Positions 52,984 to 63,497 are shown, counted from the first letter of the stretch. The stretch: DNA of 64,000 nucleotides from Spongiivirga sp046524175 (GCF_046524175.1 NZ_JBEFZF010000001.1:843700-907699); one strand, 5' to 3'. Translations and numbers: made by a program. Notes: generated from the letters alone by a model not told the origin.

Positions 52984-55197
52984 TTAGCCAATCAGCTCCT
53001 TTACTTCTAAATTATTAGCAAATGGTTGCTTATAAAGCCGTTTACCAGTAGCTTGATTTATCGCTATAGCGATAGCAGCAACGGCCGGAGGTAATGCCGG
53101 TTCACCCAGCCCTGTTGGCGACAGCTCGTTTTCAACAAAATGGACTTCAACTTCTGGAGCTTCCTTCATACGAATCAATCGGTATTTATCATAGTTATTA
53201 GCGGTAGGTGCTCCGTTGGTAAACGACAAGTCACCATACATTGCATGACCAATACCATCTATTACACCACCTTCAATTTGATTTTTAGCTCCCGTTGGGT
53301 TTACAACAATTCCGCAGTCTACGGCAACGGTTACTTTCTTAACTACGGGCTTGTCATTTTCAATAACCACATCGGCCACTTCAGCAACATGCGTATTGTG
53401 GCAATAGTAAGCACAAAAACCTTGATATACGCCTTCTTTCTTATCTCGATATCCTGATTTTTCGACTGCTAAATGAATAACATCTTCCATACGATTTGGC
53501 TCGTATTGTATATTTTCATCTGTATGTCCCTTCACATTTTGAAGTAAATCCAAACGTAATTGAACGGGATCCACCTTCATCATTTCTGCTAGTTCATCAA
53601 AGAACGCTTGTTCAGCATAGGCAAGAAAATGCGTATAAGGAGCACGCCATGCACCTGTGGTAATATTACTCTTATAGTTTCCTGCGTCTACCTGATAATT
53701 TTCAACAGCTCCAGCCGGGAAAAAGTGAGGTATTAAACCATACATATTACTATTTATACATGCCTCTTTTAAATGATAACCAATTACTTTACCATCTTTC
53801 ACTCCTGCTTTTATTCTATATTTAATTCCAGGGCGGTAAATACCAATTCCTATATCATCTTCCCTTGTATAAATTACTTTAACAGGTTTCGTTATTTTGG
53901 CGGACAGTTCGGCCGCTTCAATTGCAAAATCACCATACAACCTTCTACCAAAACCTCCTCCCATTCGGGTCATTTCTAACTCTATATCTTTTGCATCACG
54001 ACCGAGCATTCCAGCTATTGCTGCTGCTGTACCCGCAGGAGTTTGAATCGGTCCTACTAAATGAATTTTATCCGCCGTTACATCAGCAAAAAAGTTCATA
54101 GGTTCCATACATGCATGTGGCAAAAATGGAGATTCATAAGTACGCTCTAAAATAGCATCGGCTTGCTTAAAGGCCTTTTGTATATCACCATCCTTGCGTA
54201 ACGTATTCAGACCTTGCCCATCTAATATTTTAAATAATGCTGCATCGTGCTGTTCTGTATTTTCTAATGACGTACTATTTTCCCAAACCGCTTTAAGTGC
54301 GTTTCGACCTATAATAGCCTGCCAGGTACTAGTAGCAACAACCGCTATTTTTTCGCTATCAGCTAACATTCCCGCCGTACGACCATTTGCAGCGCGAAGT
54401 GCAATTGCTTTTTCACCAAAACGCACCACATCTTGAACGCCTGCAACTTTTCTAGCTTCAGTATCATCAAAAGAAACTAATTTTTGGCCGAAAGAAGGTG
54501 GCCGCAATACAGCGGCATATAACATCCCCTCTTTTTTATAATCGAGACCAAATAAGGGTTGGCCAGTAACGATTTTATCGATATCAACATTTACAACGTC
54601 TGTTCCGATTAATGTATAATCTTTTATTTCTTTCAATTTAACTCCTTCAGGTATTTCAAGAGCAGCAGCTTCTTTCACTACATCTCCATACCCAAGAGTT
54701 TCTCCTTTAGCATTCGTAATAACACCTTGCTTAGCGGTACAGGTTGAGGCGTCCACTCCCCATTTAGCAGCAGCAGCATTTACTAACATTTGTCTGGCAG
54801 TCGCTCCTGTTTGTCTGAGAGCATCCCATCCAAAACGAATAGACTGACTTCCTCCAGCAACTTGCCTTTGGAAGTTTTCAGTATCCAACTTTCCTTGGAC
54901 AACGTTAACATGATCCCACGGCACATCAAGTTCTTCCGCAATAATCATAGGCATTGATGTTTTTACACCTTGGCCAATTTCGGGGTTGGGCGAATAAATA
55001 GTTACATAACCATTATCCGCAATTTTTATAAAGGCATTGAAATCATTAAAATTTAATGATGCGATATCTACCGGCATTTCTGCCTTTTCTTTACAAGCTG
55101 TAAAAAGATTAAAACCGATTAGCATTCCGCCACCGGCAAGTGCCGAGGTTTTCAAAAAACCTCTTCTACTGAATGAGTTGGGTATATTGGTTGACAT
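52984..55197 (-). CDS. Molybdopterin-binding large subunit, isoquinoline 1-oxidoreductase beta type
   Basis: A 737-residue protein. A twin-arginine signal (SRRGFLKTSALAGGG, 10-24) with a possible lipobox (LFTAC) is followed by an aldehyde-oxidase/xanthine-dehydrogenase fold: GQGVKTSMPMIIAEEL, GGGFGRRLYGDFAIEAA, WRAPYTHFLAYAEQ and near the end the Glu-containing GLGEPALPP loop. It would oxidise an aldehyde, N-heterocycle or related compound in the periplasm with a Mo cofactor. The small 2Fe-2S subunit is 13 nt upstream. No FAD subunit, as expected for IorAB. Confidence 0.9.
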   Translation of the reverse strand: MSTNIPNSFSRRGFLKTSALAGGGMLIGFNLFTACKEKAEMPVDIASLNFNDFNAFIKIADNGYVTIYSPNPEIGQGVKTSMPMIIAEELDVPWDHVNVVQGKLDTENFQRQVAGGSQSIRFGWDALRQTGATARQMLVNAAAAKWGVDASTCTAKQGVITNAKGETLGYGDVVKEAAALEIPEGVKLKEIKDYTLIGTDVVNVDIDKIVTGQPLFGLDYKKEGMLYAAVLRPPSFGQKLVSFDDTEARKVAGVQDVVRFGEKAIALRAANGRTAGMLADSEKIAVVATSTWQAIIGRNALKAVWENSTSLENTEQHDAALFKILDGQGLNTLRKDGDIQKAFKQADAILERTYESPFLPHACMEPMNFFADVTADKIHLVGPIQTPAGTAAAIAGMLGRDAKDIELEMTRMGGGFGRRLYGDFAIEAAELSAKITKPVKVIYTREDDIGIGIYRPGIKYRIKAGVKDGKVIGYHLKEACINSNMYGLIPHFFPAGAVENYQVDAGNYKSNITTGAWRAPYTHFLAYAEQAFFDELAEMMKVDPVQLRLDLLQNVKGHTDENIQYEPNRMEDVIHLAVEKSGYRDKKEGVYQGFCAYYCHNTHVAEVADVVIENDKPVVKKVTVAVDCGIVVNPTGAKNQIEGGVIDGIGHAMYGDLSFTNGAPTANNYDKYRLIRMKEAPEVEVHFVENELSPTGLGEPALPPAVAAIAIAINQATGKRLYKQPFANNLEVKELIG

Positions 55198-55210
55198 GAT
55201 GTTTCGGATT

Positions 55211-55672
55211 TTAACTTAGTTTTTCTGAGGCTATTTTAACAGCCTTGTGTATTCGTTGGTACGATGAGCATCTGCAAATATTACCTTGCATAGCGTCTTT
55301 TATCTCATCAGAAGTAGGACTCGGGTTTTGCTTCAAAAAAGCAGCCGCTGTCATTATCTGTCCAGCTTGACAATATCCGCATTGCGGTACATCGACCTCT
55401 TTCCATGCTTCTTGTAAAACGTGATCTCCGTTTTCTGATAGCCCTTCAATAGTTGTTACTTCCATATCTCCTACTTGAGATACACGCAATAAACAGCTTC
55501 TTGCAGCCTCACCATCGACATGTACGGTGCAAGAACCGCATTGTGCAATTCCACAACCAAATTTGGTTCCTACAAGATCTAAGTGATCTCTTAAAACCCA
55601 AAGAAGAGGGGTATCGGCATCAGCTTGAACGGTTTTAGATTCACCATTCACTTTTATGGTAAATGATTCCAT
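55211..55672 (-). CDS. 2Fe-2S small subunit, isoquinoline 1-oxidoreductase alpha type
   Basis: A 153-residue protein with two iron-sulfur domains. The first is plant-ferredoxin-like (CGIAQCGSC, later Cys in AARSCLL), the second has CGYCQAGQIMTAA and GNICRCSSYQRI. It passes electrons from the Mo subunit to an acceptor, probably a cytochrome. No signal peptide is visible, so export with the Tat-tagged large subunit is likely. Directly upstream of the large subunit gene. Confidence 0.92.
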   Translation of the reverse strand: MESFTIKVNGESKTVQADADTPLLWVLRDHLDLVGTKFGCGIAQCGSCTVHVDGEAARSCLLRVSQVGDMEVTTIEGLSENGDHVLQEAWKEVDVPQCGYCQAGQIMTAAAFLKQNPSPTSDEIKDAMQGNICRCSSYQRIHKAVKIASEKLS

Positions 55673-55712
55673 GATATTTTTGGTTTAGTTAACGATTCGC
55701 TTTCTAAATTAC

Positions 55713-55720
55713 TAATTTTG
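55713..55720 (+). promoter_or_regulatory. -7 box for the DUF4268 gene
   Basis: TAATTTTG, an exact TAnnTTTG, 68 nt before the ATG. No TTG at normal spacing. Confidence 0.35.
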
Positions 55721-55788
55721 AAAAAGAAGATACATTTAGATAAATCTATTTAACCTTTTATTAAGCCAATTAAGAGCAGTTCTAAATA

Positions 55789-56217
55789 ATGTTTAGCAAA
55801 GAAGAATCGAGAAAAATACGACAAGAATTCTGGACCTCATTTGGCAAATCGTTCCCAAAAAAATGGATACTTTACAATACAAAAATTAAGAATTGTAGCT
55901 TTAAATTTACCTTCGATCGAAAAAAAGCAATAGTCTCATTGGATATCGAAGATGATAGACTTGAAAAAAGAATCGAATTGTGGGAAAAGTTTATTTCTCT
56001 AAAAACTATTCTAACCAGAGATTTTATTGCAGATCTCATTTTCGACGACTCATATATTCTTGAAAACGGAAAGGAAATTTCTCGGATTTATATCGCTTTA
56101 CAAAACGTCAGTATTCATAATAAAAATACATGGCACAAAACCATGGAATTCTTCAATACTAATATGTCATTTTTTGAAGCATTTTTTTGGGAATATGAGG
56201 ATATTATTAAGTCATAA
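55789..56217 (+). CDS. DUF4268 family protein
   Basis: A 142-residue soluble protein with no signal. REFWTSFGKSFPKKWILYNTKIKNCSFKFTFDRKKAIVSLDIE and WEKFISLKTIL match DUF4268, a family sometimes found beside nucleases or fused to them, but without assigned function. Here it stands alone between the IorAB genes and the glycogen operon. Start ATG is well supported. No odd codon use. Confidence 0.78.
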   Translation: MFSKEESRKIRQEFWTSFGKSFPKKWILYNTKIKNCSFKFTFDRKKAIVSLDIEDDRLEKRIELWEKFISLKTILTRDFIADLIFDDSYILENGKEISRIYIALQNVSIHNKNTWHKTMEFFNTNMSFFEAFFWEYEDIIKS

Positions 56218-56261
56218 TATAAAGGTCGAAAAAATTACCATCATATCTCATTCTTAGCATC

Positions 56262-56289
56262 TTGGTAGCATTCATTTTTTGTAATTTTA
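56262..56289 (+). promoter_or_regulatory. Candidate promoter of the glg operon
   Basis: TTG (56262-56264), 17 nt, then TAATTTTA (56282-56289), one mismatch to TAnnTTTG. It ends 21 nt before glgA. Confidence 0.45.
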
Positions 56290-56310
56290 AAGGATAATCA
56301 ACAAAACCTT

Positions 56311-57744
56311 ATGAAAATCCTGCATTTTAGCGCTGAGTGTTACCCCCTTGCAAAAGTTGGAGGGTTGGCAGATGTTGTGGGGGCACTTCCTAACTACCAA
56401 AATAAAAGTGGGGTTGATGCATCTGTAATAATGCCTTTTTATCAAACTAAAGTAGTTGCCAAACTAAAAACAAAAACAGTATTTAAGCATGCAGTTAAGG
56501 TTGGGATCAACACCTACGACTATTCTGTTGAAAAAATAGGTAAGAGAAGATTTGGCTTTTCTATATACCTCTTGAAAATAAAAGGGTTGACTGATAGGGA
56601 ACAAGTTTATGGCTATGACGATGATTATCTCCGATTTTTAACGTATCAAATTGCAGCTTTGCACTGGATAGTTGAGGAAAAACTCAAACTCGATTTGGTG
56701 CATATTCATGATCATCATACTGGGCTCATCCCCTTTATGATGGGATATTGTAAGCAATTTAAAGACCTGAACCACATCCCGACAGTGCTAACCATTCATA
56801 ACGCACAATATCAGGGGCAGTTTGGTTATGACAAGTTTAATCTCCTACCTGATTTCGATCAGCAACATGCCGGATTGTTAGATTGGTATGGCTGCATCAA
56901 CCCATTAGCTGCTGCAGTAAAATGTGCTTGGCGTGTAACCACAGTATCACCAAGTTATATGGAAGAAATGGCACGACATGCTAATGGTTTGGAAGGCTTA
57001 TTAGCACATGAGAAAGCAAAATGTAGCGGTATTATTAACGGTATTGATTGGAATACTTGGAATCCCGAAACTGACGCTTTACTACCAAAAGATTACACCC
57101 ATGCGACCGTCCAATCTGGAAAAAAAGCGTCTAAAAAGTCGCTTTGCGATGAATTTGGACTTGACGTTAGCAAACCCCTGTTCATTTTTATAGGTCGGTT
57201 GGTATGGGAAAAAGGAGCAGATTTACTACCTGATATTTTTAAACAGGTGCTAATGTCAGAAAGAAACAATGGTAATTTCTTAGTCCTTGGATCAGGAAAT
57301 ACCGAAATTGAGGAACAGTTTAATATTTTGGCTCAAGAGTTTAAAGGTATTTTCAATAATCATACTGGTTATAATGAAGCGTTATCGCACAGAATGTATG
57401 CTGGCGGCGATTTCTTATTAATGCCTTCAAGAGTAGAACCTTGCGGATTAAATCAACTATATTCCATGCGTTATGGAACTATTCCTGTAGTAAATAACAT
57501 AGGCGGCTTAAAGGATACCATTATTGATATAGAAGAAACAAATGGTTTTGGAATAAAACATCATGAAGTTTCGGTAGTTGCTGTAGGAAATGCTATCTTC
57601 AGGGCGCAAGCACTTTTTGAGAACAAAGAAGAGTTCAAAAAAAATCGAAAAAAAATAATGAAGATCGACCATTCTTGGGATCATTCAGTCAAACAATACA
57701 TACATCTATACAAATCTTTAACTCAGTCAAAAAATGGTCAATAA
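56311..57744 (+). CDS. glgA: Glycogen synthase
   Basis: A 477-residue GT5 enzyme. KVGGLADVVGALP (15-27) is the ADP-glucose-binding loop; HDHHTGL, FIGRLVWEKGADLLP and PSRVEPCGLNQLYSMRYG follow in the standard order. It extends alpha-1,4-glucan from ADP-glucose. Its end overlaps glgC by 11 nt and glgB follows closely, so all three are one operon. Length matches E. coli GlgA exactly. Confidence 0.95.
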   Translation: MKILHFSAECYPLAKVGGLADVVGALPNYQNKSGVDASVIMPFYQTKVVAKLKTKTVFKHAVKVGINTYDYSVEKIGKRRFGFSIYLLKIKGLTDREQVYGYDDDYLRFLTYQIAALHWIVEEKLKLDLVHIHDHHTGLIPFMMGYCKQFKDLNHIPTVLTIHNAQYQGQFGYDKFNLLPDFDQQHAGLLDWYGCINPLAAAVKCAWRVTTVSPSYMEEMARHANGLEGLLAHEKAKCSGIINGIDWNTWNPETDALLPKDYTHATVQSGKKASKKSLCDEFGLDVSKPLFIFIGRLVWEKGADLLPDIFKQVLMSERNNGNFLVLGSGNTEIEEQFNILAQEFKGIFNNHTGYNEALSHRMYAGGDFLLMPSRVEPCGLNQLYSMRYGTIPVVNNIGGLKDTIIDIEETNGFGIKHHEVSVVAVGNAIFRAQALFENKEEFKKNRKKIMKIDHSWDHSVKQYIHLYKSLTQSKNGQ

Positions 57745-59008
57745 AAAAGTACTCGGTATTATCTTAGGAGGAGGACAAGGTTCCCGTTTATATCCCTTAA
57801 CTGAAAGTCGGTCTAAACCTGCAGTGCCTATTGCCGGTAAATATCGATTAGTAGATATTCCCATTTCAAACTGTATTCATTCAGAAATTAAACGCATGTT
57901 CGTGTTAACGCAGTTTAACTCGGCATCTTTAAATAAACATATAAAAAACACCTATAACTTTAGCCTCTTTAGCGCTGCTTTTGTCGATATTTTGGCTGCT
58001 GAACAAACTCCAGAAAACAAAACCTGGTTTCAAGGCACGGCTGATGCAGTTAGACAGTGTTTACCTCACTTTTTAGCTCATGATTTTGAGTATGCGCTAA
58101 TTCTTTCCGGGGATCAATTATATCAGATGGATTTTAATGAGATGGTAACAGCGCATATAAAAGCTAAAGCAGAAATTAGCATTGCTACCTTACCAGTCAA
58201 TGCTAAGGATGCCACCAGCTTCGGAATTTTAAAAACCGACTCAAAAAATATGATTGATCGCTTTATAGAGAAACCGGCGGCCGAGTTGCTTCCTGATTGG
58301 AAATCGGATGTAACAAATGAGATGAAAAGCCAAGGACGCGAATATCTGGCATCAATGGGTATTTATATTTTTAACAGAAAGCTACTGGTTAAGCTATTAG
58401 AAGCAAATAAAGATACCATTGATTTCGGAAAGGAAATCATCCCTGGAGCAATTGAAAAGCATAAGGTACTAAGTTATCAATATGAAGGTTATTGGACGGA
58501 TATCGGAAATATTGATTCATTTTATGAGGCTAACCTAGGACTAACCGACGATGTGCCAAAATTCAACCTTTTTGATGGAGATCGAAATGTACTTACCCGT
58601 GCTAGAATACTACCCCCTTCAAAAATATCAGGTACAACTTTAGAAAAAACAATGGTTGCAGAAGGAGGAATCATTAACGCTAGTAGAATAGAAAACTCGG
58701 TTATCGGTATTCGAGCTCGTATTGGTAAAGGTACTACGGTTGCCAATTCGTATATTATGGGTAATAGTAAATTTCAAACTCTGGATGAGATTGAACGCTG
58801 TATACAAAAAAACCAACCCTACGCTGGTATTGGAGACCGATGTTATATAAATCATGCTATAGTCGACAAGAATTGTAAAATAGGAAACGACGTTCGCATT
58901 AACGGTGGGAAACATCTTGAAGACCAAGAACACGATGCCTATGTTATAAAAGACGGTATTGTTGTAATAAAAGCTGGTGCTACCATTCCGCACGGTTTTA
59001 CTATTTAA
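57734..59008 (+). CDS. glgC: Glucose-1-phosphate adenylyltransferase
   Basis: A 424-residue nucleotidyltransferase: GGGQGSRLYPLTESRSKPAV (about 11-30) with the catalytic and ATP-binding residues, LSGDQLYQMDF, and a C-terminal left-handed beta helix (GIRARIGKGTT). It makes ADP-glucose from glucose-1-phosphate and ATP, the committed step of glycogen synthesis, and family members are allosterically regulated. It overlaps glgA by 11 nt, so the two are coupled. Length is normal. Confidence 0.95.
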   Translation: MVNKKVLGIILGGGQGSRLYPLTESRSKPAVPIAGKYRLVDIPISNCIHSEIKRMFVLTQFNSASLNKHIKNTYNFSLFSAAFVDILAAEQTPENKTWFQGTADAVRQCLPHFLAHDFEYALILSGDQLYQMDFNEMVTAHIKAKAEISIATLPVNAKDATSFGILKTDSKNMIDRFIEKPAAELLPDWKSDVTNEMKSQGREYLASMGIYIFNRKLLVKLLEANKDTIDFGKEIIPGAIEKHKVLSYQYEGYWTDIGNIDSFYEANLGLTDDVPKFNLFDGDRNVLTRARILPPSKISGTTLEKTMVAEGGIINASRIENSVIGIRARIGKGTTVANSYIMGNSKFQTLDEIERCIQKNQPYAGIGDRCYINHAIVDKNCKIGNDVRINGGKHLEDQEHDAYVIKDGIVVIKAGATIPHGFTI

Positions 59009-59024
59009 TTTAATACACAACTGA

Positions 59025-60932
59025 ATGCAAAAGGTTTTACCGCATAGTCTTTTTACCGATTTTGATATTCAACTCTTTAAAGCAGGAAAACATTTTAAAC
59101 TATATGAAAAACTAGGTTCTCACATTATTGAGGTTGACGATGTAAAAGGTGTATACTTTGCGGTCTGGGCGCCATCTGCAAAATCAGTATCAGTAGTGGG
59201 AGATTTTAACTATTGGAATGATGCTGAACATCAACTTTATGTCCGGTGGGACGGGTCGGGTATTTGGGAAGGCTTTATCCCCGAGATTAGTCAAGGTGAA
59301 AAATACAAGTACAAAATATATAGCCATCATAATGGAATAATAACTGAAAAAGCTGATCCCTATGCAAAACGTTGTGAGCACCCACCAAATACAGCTTCAG
59401 AAGTATGGGACTTAAAATATTATTGGAATGATGCTGATTGGATGGGTTACCGGAAGAATAAAAATGCCTTGGATAAACCTTTCTCTGTATACGAAGTACA
59501 CTTAGGTTCCTGGAAGTTCAATACGAAAGACAATCGCCCTTTGAGCTATGTGAAACTTGCCAACGACCTAGTTGATTATGTAAAAGAAATGGGGTTTACC
59601 CATGTGGAGTTTATGCCTATTATGGAATATCCTTATGATCCGTCATGGGGGTATCAATTAACGGGTTACTTCGCCCCTACTAGTCGTTTTGGTTTTCCTG
59701 AGGATTTTATGCTTCTTGTAGATAAACTACATCAAAATGATATTGGAGTTATCCTCGATTGGGTTCCCTCCCACTTTCCGGAAGATGCGCATGGCCTCGG
59801 TTTTTTCGATGGGTCACATTTATATGAACATCCAGATAGACGAAAAGGCTACCATCCCGATTGGAAAAGCCTAATTTTTAATTATGGTAGAAATGAAGTA
59901 CGTTCATTTTTGATATCAAATGCTCTTTTTTGGCTTGAAAAATACCATATTGATGGACTTCGAGTCGATGCAGTTGCTTCCATGCTATATTTGGATTATT
60001 CTAGAGAAGATGGTGAATGGGAACCTAATATTTATGGAGGACGAGAGAATTTAGAAGCAATTTCTTTTTTACAGGAACTCAATGAAACAGTTTATAAAAA
60101 TCATCCTGATGTACAGACGATTGCTGAAGAATCTACTGCTTATACAGGCGTTTCTAAGCCCATTTATCATGGTGGTTTAGGTTTTGGCATGAAATGGATG
60201 ATGGGTTGGATGCATGATACACTATCATATTTCAAAAAGGAATCCATACACAGAAAATACCACCATAACGAAATTACTTTTAGCACAACATACGCCTTTA
60301 CGGAAAATTTTATGCTTCCTTTATCTCATGATGAAGTAGTATACGGGAAGAATTCCATCAGAGGCAGAATGCAAGGTGACGAATGGCAACAAAATGCCAA
60401 TTTAAGACTGCTTTATGGCTATATGTTTACCCATCCCGGCACTAAATTATTATTTATGGGAAGTGAATTTGGGCAAACCGAAGAATGGAACTTTCAGCAA
60501 AGTTTAGACTGGCATTTGTTACAATACAATTTTCACAAAGGAGTACAACAATGTGTAAAAGATTTAAACACCCTTTACAAATCGTTCCCTGCTTTATATG
60601 AAAAACAATTCAGTGATGAGGGTTTTGAATGGATTGACTATAATGATCACGAAGCATCTGTATTATCTTATATCAGAAAAGGACATGATGCTGAAAATGA
60701 TTTAATTGTTGTTTGTAATATGACTCCCGTACCCCGAGAACATTATAAAATTGGGGTACACCAAAAAGGTAATTTAGTAGAAATCTTCAATTCTGATAAA
60801 AGTGAATATGGAGGTAGTGATATGAAAAATCCTAAAAAAGTAAAAATTGAAAACAAAGAATGGTACGGTAAGGACTATTCTGCCAAAATCTTAATTCCGC
60901 CTCTCTCCACCATGGTGTTCGCTTTTAAATAA
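59025..60932 (+). CDS. glgB: 1,4-alpha-glucan branching enzyme
   Basis: A 635-residue GH13 enzyme. An N-terminal CBM48 domain (YFAVWAPSAKSVSVVGDFN) precedes the barrel with DWVPSHF, GLRVDAVASM (nucleophile Asp), IAEES (acid Glu) and LPLSHDEVVYG. It makes alpha-1,6 branches in glycogen. It starts 16 nt after glgC in one operon. The first CBM48-like repeat of long GlgB proteins is missing; this is the shorter type. Confidence 0.95.
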   Translation: MQKVLPHSLFTDFDIQLFKAGKHFKLYEKLGSHIIEVDDVKGVYFAVWAPSAKSVSVVGDFNYWNDAEHQLYVRWDGSGIWEGFIPEISQGEKYKYKIYSHHNGIITEKADPYAKRCEHPPNTASEVWDLKYYWNDADWMGYRKNKNALDKPFSVYEVHLGSWKFNTKDNRPLSYVKLANDLVDYVKEMGFTHVEFMPIMEYPYDPSWGYQLTGYFAPTSRFGFPEDFMLLVDKLHQNDIGVILDWVPSHFPEDAHGLGFFDGSHLYEHPDRRKGYHPDWKSLIFNYGRNEVRSFLISNALFWLEKYHIDGLRVDAVASMLYLDYSREDGEWEPNIYGGRENLEAISFLQELNETVYKNHPDVQTIAEESTAYTGVSKPIYHGGLGFGMKWMMGWMHDTLSYFKKESIHRKYHHNEITFSTTYAFTENFMLPLSHDEVVYGKNSIRGRMQGDEWQQNANLRLLYGYMFTHPGTKLLFMGSEFGQTEEWNFQQSLDWHLLQYNFHKGVQQCVKDLNTLYKSFPALYEKQFSDEGFEWIDYNDHEASVLSYIRKGHDAENDLIVVCNMTPVPREHYKIGVHQKGNLVEIFNSDKSEYGGSDMKNPKKVKIENKEWYGKDYSAKILIPPLSTMVFAFK

Positions 60933-60984
60933 TCAAAATAATTACGAGAAACACAAAAAAAAGGCTTTTTAATTGTTGTAAATG

Positions 60985-61020
60985 CATTATGAAATGGGTT
61001 TAAATAATAAGCCCATAATG
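60985..61020 (+). repeat. Hairpin in the glgB-GH31 gap
   Basis: CATTATG (60985-60991) pairs with CATAATG (61014-61020), and inside it TGGGTTT (60995-61001) can pair with AAGCCCA (61009-61015) with one wobble; the two options exclude each other in part. No T-run follows. It could mark a processing or attenuation site between glgB and the GH31 gene in this 159-nt gap. Confidence 0.35.
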
Positions 61021-61091
61021 TTAATAACAATACTTTTAATTGTTGGTATAAATACGTTCATTTGTGGAGGTTCGCCAACAAAAATATCGCT

Positions 61092-63497
61092 ATGATTACC
61101 AATACTGAACTAGAATACAAAGGCAATTTATTTCCTGCACAAATAACGAGTTACCAAAAAAACGTTGATGTATTAAACTTTATCACTAAAAACGGAGTTG
61201 CCTTACAGGTTACAGTTTTGCGCGATAGTGTTTTACGTTTTCGATACGCCACTACTGGTATATTTGGCAATGATTTTTCATATGCCATTACTAAATACGC
61301 AAGTAGAGGATACAATAAACTGGAGATTGATGAAACAGATGACCACTATATCATTACAACTGCTAAGCTTATTTGTAAGATTGATAAGACCAACCTTAAG
61401 AAAACAATATATGATGCTGCAGATAACACGTTAATTAGTGAAGATGAATTAGGTTTTCACTGGGAAGAAAGTTATCAGTATGGTGGTGATATTGTAAAAA
61501 TGAGCAAAATATCACCCGATGGTGAGAGTTTTTATGGTTTGGGAGACAAACCTGTTCACATTAACCTAAAAGGAAAGCGATTTGAGAATTGGGTAACCGA
61601 CTCTTATGCTTATGGTAAGGATACTGACCCTATATATAAGACAATTCCATTTTATATAGGCCTCCATCATAAAAAAGCATATGGTATTTTCTTTGACAAT
61701 ACATTTCGTTCGTTTTTTGATTTTGCACATGAGCGAAGACATGTCACCAGTTTCTGGGCTCAGGGAGGTGAAATGAACTACTACTTCATTTACGGTCCCC
61801 AAATGTCAGATGTAGTAGCAAACTATACTGACCTCACCGGAAAACCTCACCAGTTACCACCGCTTTGGGCGTTGGGATATCATCAATGCAAGTGGAGCTA
61901 TTATCCAGAATCTAAAGTAAGAGATATTGCTGCCAAGTTTCGTGAACTTCAAATACCTTGTGATGCACTATATTTAGATATCGACTATATGGACGGCTTT
62001 CGATGCTTTACCTGGGATAACGAACGCTTTCCTGATCCAAAAAAAATGGTCAAGGAATTAGAGGACGACGGATTTAAAACAGTTGTCATTATCGATCCGG
62101 GAATTAAGATTGATATGAACTATGATGTGTTCAAAGAAGCATTAGACAAAGACTACTTTTGCAAACGTGCTGATGGTCCTTATATGAAAGGTAAGGTTTG
62201 GCCAGGAGAATGCTATTTTCCGGACTTTACAAATCCTGAGGTAAGAGAATGGTGGTCTGATCTTTACAAAGAATTGATTGAAGATATTGGAGTGCGCGGT
62301 GTTTGGAACGATATGAATGAACCAGCGGTAATGGAAGTCCCTGGAAAGACGTTTCCAGATGATGTACGGCATAATTATGACGGAAATCCATGTAGTCACA
62401 GAAAAGCACATAATGTGTATGGTATGCAAATGGCGCGAGCCACCTATCAAGGATTAAAGAAATTTGCATACCCTAAACGACCTTTTGCCATTACCAGAGC
62501 AGCATATTCAGGGACACAGCGCTATACTTCATCTTGGACCGGTGACAATGTAGCCACGTGGGAGCATTTGTGGATTGCCAATATCCAAGCGCAACGTATG
62601 GCTATGTCTGGTTTCTCATTTGTTGGGTCTGATATTGGTGGTTTTGCTGAACAACCTACCGGAGAGCTATATACTCGATGGATCCAATTGGGAGCTTTTC
62701 ATCCTTTTTTTAGAACCCATTCTAGTGGTGATCATGGTGACCAAGAGCCTTGGTCTTTTGATGAAGATGTAACGGACATTGTTAGAAAATTTATCGAAAT
62801 ACGCTATCAGCTATTACCCTATCTGTATACTTCATTCTGGCAGTATGCCGATGAAGGTACTCCGATGTTAAAATCGTTAGTGCTTTACGATCAAGACGAT
62901 CCGCATACGCATTTCAGAACTGACGAATTTGTTGTGGGGGATCATATTTTAGTTTGCCCTATACAAGAGCCTAATGCTAAAGGAAGACGTATGTATATTC
63001 CGCGTGGTAAATGGTATAACTTCTGGAATGATGAGATTACTCATGGAGGAAAAGAACAGTGGGTTGACGCAGATATTGATAAAATGCCGATTTTTATTAA
63101 GGCCGGGGCAATTATACCTAAGTACCCTGTTCAACAATATGTAGGGGAAAAAGAGATAGATCAACTTACCTTAGATGTTTTCTATAAGGAAGGCAAGGAG
63201 AACTCTACCGTTTTTGAAGATGCCCATGATGGTTATGACTATATTAAAGGTCGTTACAGCCTTCGAAACTTCAAACTTACAGGAAAGCCAAATGAGTTAA
63301 TTATTCAACAGTATAAATCAGGAAAATATATTACTCCATATAATACATTCAAAATAGAATTACATGGCTTACCTTTTAAAATATTCAAAATTCAAATTGA
63401 TAATGAGGAAGCGTTATTTGAAGATGTAAGAGTAAATGGTGACAATACCTTAGTTGTCACCAAAGATTTTACTGAGTTGCATATTATTGGTAAATAA
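61092..63497 (+). CDS. GH31 family alpha-glucosidase
   Basis: About 801 residues. The nucleophile Asp is in GVWNDMNEP, and the acid/base Asp in SSWTGDNVATW; YLDIDYMDGFRCFTWD and GGFAEQPTGELYTRW are also typical. It cleaves alpha-1,4 or alpha-1,6-glucosides, without a signal peptide and so in the cytosol, fitting breakdown of glycogen or imported maltodextrins. The open frame begins with TTG at 61062, but the ATG at 61092 is taken. It follows the glg operon by 159 nt and its stop directly abuts the stop of the next gene on the opposite strand. Confidence 0.93.
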   Translation: MITNTELEYKGNLFPAQITSYQKNVDVLNFITKNGVALQVTVLRDSVLRFRYATTGIFGNDFSYAITKYASRGYNKLEIDETDDHYIITTAKLICKIDKTNLKKTIYDAADNTLISEDELGFHWEESYQYGGDIVKMSKISPDGESFYGLGDKPVHINLKGKRFENWVTDSYAYGKDTDPIYKTIPFYIGLHHKKAYGIFFDNTFRSFFDFAHERRHVTSFWAQGGEMNYYFIYGPQMSDVVANYTDLTGKPHQLPPLWALGYHQCKWSYYPESKVRDIAAKFRELQIPCDALYLDIDYMDGFRCFTWDNERFPDPKKMVKELEDDGFKTVVIIDPGIKIDMNYDVFKEALDKDYFCKRADGPYMKGKVWPGECYFPDFTNPEVREWWSDLYKELIEDIGVRGVWNDMNEPAVMEVPGKTFPDDVRHNYDGNPCSHRKAHNVYGMQMARATYQGLKKFAYPKRPFAITRAAYSGTQRYTSSWTGDNVATWEHLWIANIQAQRMAMSGFSFVGSDIGGFAEQPTGELYTRWIQLGAFHPFFRTHSSGDHGDQEPWSFDEDVTDIVRKFIEIRYQLLPYLYTSFWQYADEGTPMLKSLVLYDQDDPHTHFRTDEFVVGDHILVCPIQEPNAKGRRMYIPRGKWYNFWNDEITHGGKEQWVDADIDKMPIFIKAGAIIPKYPVQQYVGEKEIDQLTLDVFYKEGKENSTVFEDAHDGYDYIKGRYSLRNFKLTGKPNELIIQQYKSGKYITPYNTFKIELHGLPFKIFKIQIDNEEALFEDVRVNGDNTLVVTKDFTELHIIGK

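Noticed and set aside
60985..61020. glgB-GH31 hairpin as a terminator
   Set aside because: No T-run on either strand, so listed only as a repeat.
61062..61091. TTG start for GH31 ten codons upstream
   Set aside because: The ATG at 61092 gives the normal N-terminus and a -7-like box TTCATTTG overlaps the TTG.
62142..62450. Minus-strand frame inside the GH31 gene
   Set aside because: Overlaps the conserved active-site region on the other strand and shows no protein motif.
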